Below, piece by piece: positions 56,142 through 64,000 of a stretch of DNA of 64,000 nucleotides (positions are counted from its first letter, which is position 1; the number at the start of each line of letters is the position of its first letter). Below the pieces are notes generated by a model, which saw only the letters and a list, made by a program, of their open reading frames with translations, was not told where the DNA came from and did not search any database. The position numbers were made by a program, and so were the translations under genes. The stretch is from Gnetum montanum (lineage: Eukaryota; Streptophyta; Gnetopsida; Gnetales; Gnetaceae). The stretch spans positions 355,572-419,571 of the forward strand of contig MNCI01035156.1 in assembly GCA_015680685.1 (NCBI GenBank), written 5' to 3'.

Positions 56142-57350
56142 GAGCGAGCACCATGGCCACCAACAACATCCTCTCAACATTGTCTCTCAATGGACCATAT
56201 GGAGAAGTAGAAAGAGCGATCAACCCAGGATCCTTGGATCTAAATTCATCCACCTATGCCGATTTGATAGCCTCCACTCAAGAAACATCAGACTGGCCTA
56301 AAAATGTGACTAAAACTCTAGATCTAGAAGCTGAGAATATCACTGAAGATCCTCTGGTTGAAATCCCCATTACCATAGTCAATGGTAAAGCTAGAACATT
56401 GAAATTAAGTGTCTTAATAGACTCAAAACTCGTAGGTGACATCACCTAGGTGTTAAAAGGCAACATAAAAACATTTGCATGGTCATATACCGATATGCCA
56501 AGTCTAGACCTCTGGATCATTCAACAAAACATTATTCTTGATGAAAAAATTAAACCAGTGAAACAAAAAGCTTGAAAAGTTAGACTCGGAGTTGCGTTAG
56601 CAATCTGCGTTGAAATCACAAAACTCTAGCAAGCCGGCTTCATCCGGGCTTTTGATTATTCCGATTGGGTATCAAATATTGTTGTAGTCCCCAGAAAGAA
56701 TGGCAGCATACGCATATGCATTGACTTTTGTGACCTCAACACAGCCACTATAAAGGATGAATTTCTATTTCCCAGCATTGATCAACTTATTGACATGACT
56801 ACTGGGCATGCACTATTATCCTTCATGGATGGATTTTCGGGTTACAATCAAATAAGAATCAATCCAGAACATCAACTTAGGATAACTTTTATGACACCTT
56901 AGGGCACGTTCTATTATACAATGATGCCATTTGGCCTTAAAAATGCAGGTGCTACATATCAGCAAATAATGACATACATATTTAGTGATTACATGCTCAA
57001 TTTGCTGAATGATTATGTTGATGATATAGCGATCAAATTTTAAAAAACTGAATAACATGCAAAAGATCTAGACTTAGTGCTTAAACATTGTCTCAAATAT
57101 GACCTTAGGATCAACCCAAAAAAGTGTTTCTTTGGTGTTAAAATGGGAAAAATGCTTAGTTTCCTAGTTTCTAAAAAAGGGATACAGGTAGACCCGATAA
57201 GGTTAAAGCAATAACCAATATGCAACCACCAAGAAACCTTACCAAACTATGGGGCTTCCAAGGTAGACTGCAATTCATCAGACATTTTATCGAAAGGCTA
57301 ATGGATAAGTTGAGTCCTATGCAACATCTATTATGAAAGAAAGTACATTT
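56142..57350 (+). pseudogene. RT and preceding linker of element E
   Basis: The linker (LNGPYGEVERAINPGSLDL; WPKNVTKTLDLEAENITEDP) is shared with D. RT blocks: AGFIRAFDYSDWVSNIVVVP (about 56640), ICIDFCDLN, KDEFLFPSIDQLIDMTTGHA, LLSFMDGFSGYNQI, MMPFGLKNAGATYQQ and the intact box NDYVDDIAI (about 57010). This pattern fits Tat/Ogre. Stops include one at TP*GTF for a Trp. A one-base loss near 57195 shifts the frame before the RNase H. Confidence 0.8.
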
Positions 57351-57354
57351 CCAA

Positions 57355-57770
57355 TTGACTCAACAATGCCAAGAAGCATTCAAGAACATAAAACAAGAGT
57401 TCGCTCGACTACCAACTGTTTATCCTCCACAAAGTGATAAACCTTTCTACATCTACCTTGCAACTTCTGATTCCTCCATTGTATCAATACTTTGTCAAAA
57501 ATGTGAGGATGGAGTTGAAATCCCTGTATATTACCTAAGCCATGCATTAATCACCTATGAACAACGATACAATGATGTAGAAAAATCATGCCTCGCCCTC
57601 GTCTTCTCCTTGAAGAAATGGTGGCATTATCTCTTCTATAATTAGGTTTACATCATTTGCAAGGATAATGTTGTTCATGCCATCACTAATAACATCTATG
57701 AGTCAAGTAGGTTAGCTAGGTGGAAAGCGATGATTGCAGAGTTTGACTTGCACTATGTTGCTCAATCTTC
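57355..57770 (+). pseudogene. First RNase H of element E
   Basis: QCQEAFKNIKQEFARLP leads into PFYIYLATSDSSIVSILCQK, VYYLSHALITYEQRYNDVEK and WWHYLFYN, then a stop and AITNNIYESSRLARWKAMI with EFDLHYV. It is open over 57355-57645. In the Tat/Ogre lineage this domain is often degenerate and a second RNase H follows, as here. Confidence 0.75.
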
Positions 57771-57879
57771 CACAAAAGGTCAAGCAATAGTCACTCAACT
57801 AACTGTCTTACCAACGCACGATCAAACGACAATAAACCCTGAATTCCCAGATGTAAATGTTAATAGTGTAGACACCGTA

Positions 57880-58437
57880 CCTAATAACTACAAGGCAATC
57901 ATCTACTTTGATGGAGCTTCAACCTCTCGAGGAGGAAGTGTTGCAGCCATTTTAGCATACCCTTCTGAAGAGGTCCAACCCTTCACCTACCGCTTAACCT
58001 TTGCTTGCACCAATAACATGGTAGAATATGAAGGTCTTCTTAGAGGCCTCCAAGCAGCGTTAACTTCGAGAATCTCATGCCTTGTAGTTCGAGGGGATTC
58101 GTAATTAGTCATTAATTAAGTCACTGAGGTTTACACATGCAAAGCTCTCCATTTTCAACCGTATTGTGATTTGACCAAATATTTGATGAGGCAACTAGTA
58201 GAAGTGGATATACAACATGTCCCTAGAAGCGAAAGCACCGTTGTTGATGCACTTGCCACACTAGCCTTAAACATGACACCTGAAATGTTCCATGCATTGC
58301 CAAGCTTTATAAAAAGTTGCATTGAACCTATAATTAATATGCATGATGAAATTCCTATAGCATTCGTTAGTACAACACATGTAACAGAATTCTACGATGA
58401 TATAAAAGAGTACCTTCTAAGAGGCGAACCTCCATAA
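57880..58437 (+). pseudogene. Archaeal-type RNase H of element E
   Basis: AIIYFDGASTSRGGSVAAIL, NNMVEYEGLLRGLQAAL, LVVRGDS and VVDALATLAL carry the four acidic positions expected of this family (Asp, Glu, Asp, Asp), all intact. It lies between the first RNase H and integrase, the position that defines the dual-RNase-H Tat/Ogre elements. A stop follows GDS at about 58102 and two more lie before 58171; otherwise the frame is shared with the first RNase H. Confidence 0.8.
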
Positions 58438-58440
58438 TAC

Positions 58441-59617
58441 TTGACAAGTGCTCAAAAGGATGCTATGCAAAAACACTCCCAGCAATATGCATTAATAGGA
58501 GACACCTTATGTCACAAATCCTACAAAGGCATTCTATTGATGTGTGTTAGTAGCATCGATGATCAAATGATCGTAGAACAAGTCCATGAAGGACTTTGTG
58601 GAAGGCGTATAGCACCCAAAGCAATGGCAACAAAAATTAGGCGCTTAGGCTATTATTGGCCACACATGAAGTACGATTGCATCTCCAAGGTAAGAATGTG
58701 TGACATTTGCCAAAAGCATGGTAATCTAATACACGTACCACCTAATGAATTACATACAGCACAAATCACATGGCCATTCCAAAAGATGGGGTTTAGACTT
58801 AATTGGACCAATAACGCCGTCATCTTCAGTAGGACACAGCTTTATTGTCACTGCGACTGAATATTTCACAAAATGGATAGAGGCTATTCTTCTTAGGAAG
58901 ACCACCTCAAAGCACATTTGCACTTTCATAATGGAAAATATCGTGACCCATTTTGGTATTCCAATGACCATCGTTATTGACAATGGGCCACAGTTCATCA
59001 GTGAAGATACTAAAAGCTTCTGTGAAAGTCTGGGCATTAAACATGCATTTTCATCAACTTACTACCCACAGGGCAATGGTCAAGTGGAGGCTACAAACAA
59101 AACTATCATCATGGTGCTCAAAAAGATGTTAAATCAGAGCAAGAAACGATGGCATGAACAATTGGTCTATGCATTGTGGGCATACAGAACAACACATCGA
59201 ACATCTATAGGTAAAACTCCATATAGTCTTATATACGGATCTGAAGCTATTTTACCTTTAGAGTTGTAGGTTTCGTCATTACAGATAGCTATCTTCGGCC
59301 TCCTCAATGGAAGTCAAAACAATGAATTGGACATTGCTGACCTCGATTTGGTAGAGGAGGAATGTGTGTGAATGCTTGATCAAATAGAATGGTACCAGAA
59401 ACAACAGTGGCAACAACACAAGCACGATCTCCATAAATGCCCGATCAAAGAAGGAGATCTAGTCCTTAAGGTTGCCCATAAACATCTAGATAAATTATTA
59501 GCCAACTGATAAGAGCCTTACTTAGTCACCAAGGTGTACAATAATGGAGCATTCAAACTTGCTGACATAGAAGGAAACAAATTAAACCACTTGTACTTGA
59601 AAAGGTACTATGTCTGA
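58441..59617 (+). pseudogene. Integrase of element E
   Basis: The zinc module reads VHEGLCGRRIAPKAMATKIR, YYWPHM and MCDICQK; the second His is replaced by Arg. A one-base gain near 58785 shifts the frame into the catalytic core (58800-59269), which has ATEYFTKWIEA (Glu where Asp is expected), VIDNGPQF and GQVEATNKTI. ALWAYRTTHRTSIGKTPYSL follows. The C-terminal domain (KEGDLVLKVAHKHLDKLL; PYLVTKVYNNGAFKLADIEG) ends at the TGA at about 59617. Two stops occur in the tail. Confidence 0.8.
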
Positions 59618-59636
59618 CAAACTTGAGGTATGTCAT

Positions 59637-60250
59637 AGTCCTGGTAGCATGACTTAAAACTGATACCACAGAGTAGTCCTGGCATCATGACTTAAAACTG
59701 ATACCACAGTGTGGTCATGGCATCATGACTTAAAAATGATACCACAAAGTAGTCCTGGCATCATGACTTAAAACTGATACAATAGTGTAGTCTTGGCATC
59801 ATGACTTAAAATTGATACCACAGACTAGTCCTCGCATCATGACTTAAAACTGATACCACAGAGTAGTCCTAGCATCATGACTTAAAACTGATACCACAGA
59901 CTAGTCCTGGGATCATGACTTAAAACTGATACCACAGAGTAGTTCTAGCATCATGACTTAAAACTGATACCACATAGTATTCTTGGCATCATGACTTAAA
60001 ACTGATACAATAGTGTAGTCTTGGCATCATGACTTAAAATTGATACCACAAAGTAGTCCTGGCATCATGACTTAAAATTGATACCACAGACTAGTCCTCG
60101 CATCATGACTTAAAACTGATACCATAGACTAGTCCTGGCATCATCATGACTTAAAATTGATACCAAAGATTAGTCTTGGCATCATGACTTAAAACTGATA
60201 CCACAGAGTAGTCCTGGCATCATGACTTAAAACTAATACCATAGAGTAGT
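59637..60250 (+). repeat. 16-unit 38-39 bp tandem array in the 3' UTR of E
   Basis: Sixteen copies of a unit containing CATCATGACTTAAAACTGAT and ACCACAGAGTAGTCCTGG follow the integrase stop. Variants recur in order (TACAATAGTGTAGTCTTGG at about 59778 and 60006), indicating block duplication within the array. Shorter, more diverged units (CTATGACTATAAACT) continue to about 60430. Such 3' UTR arrays are known from Tat/Ogre elements and can seed satellite DNA. Confidence 0.9.
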
Positions 60251-60430
60251 CCACTATGACTATAAACTAGCATGCAGATTCCACTAAGACTATAAACTGG
60301 TTTGCCTCTTTACAGTCTGCTACAACTATAAAATGCCAATGCACCGTATGCTATGATGCTAAACTGGCACCATCAAAAGGGTTATGACATAAAACTAATC
60401 CACAACAGTCTACTAATATTATAAACTGAC

Positions 60431-61614
60431 AACATCATCAACAACCAAGCAAAGTTTGAAAAGATATGTTGCTGCAATTGGTTGTGCATGTTCCACAAAG
60501 ACTTGTTGCATGATTTGTCCCATGGACCCTAATGAAGCTGATGTCATTCATGATTCTGTCTATTGCTCTAGATGGCTTTATCTCCTTATTTAAAGTTCTT
60601 AGCTGATCGTTTCATTTGTATTTTTTTTCTTATCTTCCTGGAGTTGTGTTTGCAGGATGACTCTCCTGAGGTGTTCGTACATAGATGCACTTCATCGTGA
60701 CAACAAGGTATCACATTCTTCCTGACGCATGTAACTGGGTTAATCAAACCATTCATAAGTACATTTCCAATTTATGATACATCCACTATTTCCCCATCAT
60801 GCTCCCCTTAGCCTATTCAATTTCTCCCCCTTGATACATTCTACTTGCTTCAAAACTCTTAATACACTATTGCACACTGTGACTCCCTAAGCAGTTGCAA
60901 TGCAAAACACAGTGCATAGTACATGATGCAAAATACAAGTGCTCAAACATGAGCATGGCACTAAAAGAAAGCTCTTTCAAAAATACTAAAGAGAAAAATA
61001 AAAAGAAAATAAAAAGAAAGACAAAATAAAGAAAAAACAAACAAGAAATCAAGAAAAGAAAAGAGAACAAAAGGGTTAAAGAGCAAAATGCACTGAAAAG
61101 GTCTTCATGACCCGTTGACATCATAAACAAAAGACTATTGGCTATTCTCATACAAGCCCCAGGTGAGAAGGCAATTGTCTTGAAAAATAATTATAGTTGC
61201 ATCTCAAAGAGACCATGATTGCAAACCATCATGTGGCTTTGGCTATTTACAATGGGCCCCGTAAATACTCTGTAAGAGTTCCATTTCTCCAAACAACGCA
61301 CCTCCTATGTCTTGGTTCCGAGTCTAATGAAAAGCTAGCTATTGACAAGGATCAATGACATAAATTATTCACGTGAGAGCATCCCTCTCCCACAATTCCA
61401 ACAGCAATTTTCACCCTTGACCAACTCGTGGCTTCCCTTGGTTACAACTAATCCCTTCCCCTTGCATCTCAAACTGCATTTCCATGATCCCATGTACTTT
61501 TGGACACGGTGTGATGACATCCAGCTAAGGGCCGATGGACAATGCTTGGTACTTGATTGTTCATGGTGTTTTGCACTTCTTTGGCGATGACTCTCGTGTG
61601 GATTCCTCCAAACG
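60431..61614 (+). other. Rest of the 3' UTR of E
   Basis: No coding sequence was recognised. It includes a purine-rich stretch at 60960-61080 (AAAAAGAAA-type) and mixed-composition sequence up to the PPT. Confidence 0.55.
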
Positions 61615-61632
61615 TCAATAAAGAGGGGCCAA
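61615..61632 (+). other. Polypurine tract of E
   Basis: AATAAAGAGGGGCCAA stands directly before the LTR start TGAAACACC at 61633. Confidence 0.7.
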
Positions 61633-62947
61633 TGAAACACCACTAATTTCAGCCTAGAACTTTAAAATGGAAACGACTCAAGCCCTTTCGAAGTTTTGGA
61701 GACAAAATTTGGCTAAGGCATGGCATTCATGCTTACTTGGGAACTCATGCTGATGCTGGATGATGTGGTCATGCTACACTCACGCTACAGCATGACCTCC
61801 AATGTGAGCAACTTTCACAACTCCAAATAGCCTCCAAACTGACTTAGAATGACTTGATTTCGAACATGCAGGTCATTCTTGGGCATCCTCAGGCTTAGCA
61901 TCTGCAACCTCCAACTTCAGCTTCCAGAACCTCTAGAAAATTCTAGTTCCAAAATTCAAAAATTGCAAGTTTTCACAGGTGTTTACAGGTGACACTGTAG
62001 GTTACGTTGTGGTCATACTGTAGCATGACCACAACATGACCTACCCAAAATAGTCAGTGTGACCTACTCAAAACCACTCAAATCCAAGCTCAAATTCCAG
62101 ATTCTAGAGTTAAACACATCTAGGTAGCAGTCGCAGGCTTCAGAAATTAAAATTTGGTGTAAAAGGTTAAGTTTTCTTCACTCATGCTGGAGGTCACACT
62201 GGGAGTCAGTGTAGCATCCACACACTCGGCACGTTGGACACTAGCCATGCTGGATGCTGGACACACGTTGGAGCTCACACTGGGCGTGAGTGTAGCATGA
62301 TCACGAATCAACTTACACTGAAGTTGAACTCGACTCTGAAGGCACATCAACTCACGTTGGAAGCCTTGGTTAAACAGAGATGTCTCGAATAGCCTCAAAT
62401 TGACATCTCGACATCCTGCAGCACTCAATCCATGGTTAAGCAAGCCAGGTTGAATTTCTCTTGTTGTACATTTCATTGTAAATCCCCATTTGTGGGCATG
62501 ACAAGCCCTCATGGTCTAAATTAAATGTACTTTCATGGGCTTGAGTAACCAACGAGTTGTAAAATGCAATGTATCTGGTCAAGAACGTAGCTTGCCGACA
62601 CACATCCAACTCTTGCTAACACACATCCAACTCGTGCACAACTATCCATTGGACACATGTCAATGGATCCGTTTTCCTATTAAATCCCAACCATTGATTC
62701 CATTCTAGAATTTCGCACCTAAGCCCAGCCCAGCCCTATAAATACCTTGTCAATTCACATGAACCGAGAAGAGGGGTTGGCAACTGGAGACATTGGAAAT
62801 TCTGAGAACATATAGAACCAAAAATCCTTGGGTGCACAACACACTTGACTCCTGGCATCCAAGTACTTCTCAAATACATCACATCACATCATCACCTCAT
62901 GTCACATCACCCCAAGGCTAGACGTTTGACTTGCCACCCACACGTGC
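61633..62947 (+). repeat. 3' LTR of element E, truncated
   Basis: It aligns with 45691-46980; by eye roughly nine in ten bases agree. The match stops near CACACGTG at 62947, so about 430 bp of the LTR end is missing. TATA box at 62734-62744. Confidence 0.8.
62734..62744 (+). promoter_or_regulatory. TATA box in 3' LTR of E
   Basis: CCCTATAAATA, as in the 5' LTR. Confidence 0.45.
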
Positions 62948-63680
62948 ACTATGGTTGTGCTATGGTTGCACTATGGTTATGGCTTGTGGGCCAAATAAAG
63001 AAAATGATGTTTATGCTAGTACTTGAGGCACAAATGGGAAAAATGTGGTGTGTGATCCTTGTGTTGCTAGGGGTCTCATGGTGGACCCCATGTGAGTAGT
63101 TAATAGATTTGTAGTGGTAAAGACACCACTAATGGTTCGATATATCAAGGCTATGTTGCAAATGTCATTAATGTGTCATAGTTTATTATTTATGGCATTG
63201 ACTTAGTGTGATGTGTAGCTACAACTAGCATGGGATCTATCATAGGAGGGTGTAGAGGAGTGAAAGATGGTGGCACCATGCCCATGGAGAAAACAAAGGC
63301 ATTAGGAAAAGGTTCTATGATGTTTGGGGATGTTTGTTGGAACAATTCTCCAAGGATGTTTTCAAGCTCATATTCTATCCTGAATTCATCCTTTTCTTCC
63401 TAGTGTTCCCCAAAGGTAGGCTAGTCATCTTCCTCTTTTGTGGTAATCAATTGATTTAGGATGCTAGAATAGATGTCTTTAAGGGGAATTTATTCATAGG
63501 GGAAGGGATGTACTCTTTTCCACCCCTATGTATGAGCTCAAACTCCCTGATTTGCGAAATTAGCATGCCTACTTGTATTTTGGCACAAATGAACTTATAG
63601 CAATCTTCAATAATGGCTACAAAATCAAGACTCTCCCCTATAACTCTCAAACATTTCCTAACTCAATGATTATAGGTCTT
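62948..63680 (-). pseudogene. gag N-terminal remnant of element D
   Basis: Minus strand. CYKFICAKIQVGM and FELIHRGGKEYIPSP (63600-63500) align with YNFVCVKIQANLP and YEFIHKGRREFIP at the start of E's gag. The sequence then follows E's gag to about the level of E 48720 (MGSTMRPLATQGSH near 63080). The capsid core is absent: the other side of E resumes only near the end of gag. The missing piece fits one deletion that also removed the end of E's LTR. Confidence 0.65.
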
Positions 63681-64000
63681 TGGAATTAGATATCCTCATG
63701 AATTATTAGTTATGATCTTCACCAATCAAGGTGAAGGGCAATTTGGTGGATTTTCGAAAAGGAATGGTTCTAGTGCTGATAATTGCTTAAGAATAGGCTA
63801 TAAATGTTAAGATAGAAGTAAATTCTAGTGAATGGAATTCAAAAAACTTAGAGGAAATAGCAATGACAAAAAATAATATACTTAGTATAATTAGTAAGTG
63901 GGGGTTAAGGGGGGTTTACCCCTTTACTAGAAATAGAATATTGGCAACATTGGGTTTAGACCTCATCCAAGTTAGATTCCCAAGTACCTCTACATTGGGT
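63681..64000 (-). other. Leader of element D or unassigned
   Basis: It lies upstream of D's gag start in the minus direction, where the 5' leader is expected. AT-rich; no LTR end or PBS could be identified before the window edge. Confidence 0.35.

Larger units (their letters stand above)
45691..62947 (+). mobile_element. Element E: Tat/Ogre-type retrotransposon, about 17 kb
   Basis: E has a 1712-bp 5' LTR (45691-47402), PBS, gag, protease, an intron-like region with an antisense multi-exon ORF, RT, RNase H, archaeal-type RNase H, integrase, a 16-unit tandem array, PPT and a truncated 3' LTR (61633 to about 62947). Dual RNase H and large size are hallmarks of the Tat/Ogre lineage. It is inserted in D; the right-hand duplication cannot be checked because the 3' LTR end is deleted. 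Confidence 0.88.
33250..64000 (-). mobile_element. Element D: Tat/Ogre-type retrotransposon, 3' end lost, split by E
   Basis: On the minus strand D runs from gag at the right edge (63680 down), is interrupted by E (45691 to about 62947), and continues with protease and linker (45690-44330), a long intron-like region containing an antisense ORF (43774-40246), then linker, RT and RNase H (34929-33265). Similarity to E stops near 33250, so archaeal-type RNase H, integrase and 3' LTR are missing. The 5' LTR is beyond the window. The order is the same as in E. Confidence 0.8.

Noticed and set aside
59637-60250. CRISPR-like array of 38-39 bp units
   Set aside because: Units are contiguous, with no unique spacers; the array lies in the 3' UTR of a plant retrotransposon.

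Overview
This window is plant nuclear DNA made almost entirely of nested, decayed LTR retrotransposons. I see no intact host gene, no rRNA or tRNA gene and nothing bacterial. The plant assignment rests on primer-binding sites matching plant tRNA-Asp, on Athila-type and Tat/Ogre-type Ty3/gypsy polyproteins (the latter with a second, archaeal-type RNase H), and on CpG-poor AT-rich sequence whose changes look like loss of methylated cytosines. The depth and age of the nesting suggest a large seed-plant genome, possibly a gymnosperm; the species cannot be read from the sequence.

Layout. (1) 1-1752: element A (Athila type, minus), young and CpG-rich, cut by the window edge and inserted into the gag of element B. 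(2) 1753-13314: element B (Athila type, plus), with gag, protease, RT, RNase H, integrase, an extra downstream sense ORF and its 3' LTR. (3) 13315-14551: unassigned DNA. (4) 14552-30820: element F (plus), a non-autonomous gag-only relative of B whose 3' LTR was hit by element C (21399-30739, minus, Athila type, full length). Both F and C keep perfect 5-bp target-site duplications. (5) 30826-33250: unassigned DNA with three tRNA-like SINE heads and a promoter-like island that still has CpG. (6) About 33250-64000: element D (Tat/Ogre type, minus), split by element E (45691 to about 62947, plus, Tat/Ogre type, about 17 kb).

The notable system is in D and E. Between protease and RT, where Ogre elements are known to carry an intron, both copies hold a large gene-like ORF on the strand opposite to gag-pol. 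In E it reads through at least six exons with GT-AG introns and matching splice phases (53831 down to 51020, minus). In D a recognisable homologue lies at 40246-43774 (plus), with introns at corresponding places. The sense-strand splice acceptor just before RT is also shared (AG|GAGC at 56142 in E and 34929 in D). Each copy has a repeat-rich tract on the 5' side of the antisense gene: hairpin units in D, GTCACGYT-type motifs in E. I read this as a two-gene, two-strand retrotransposon: a sense gag-pol with a long intron, and an antisense multi-exon gene of unknown function inside it.

All coding regions except A's gag carry several stops or frameshifts and should be read as fossils.
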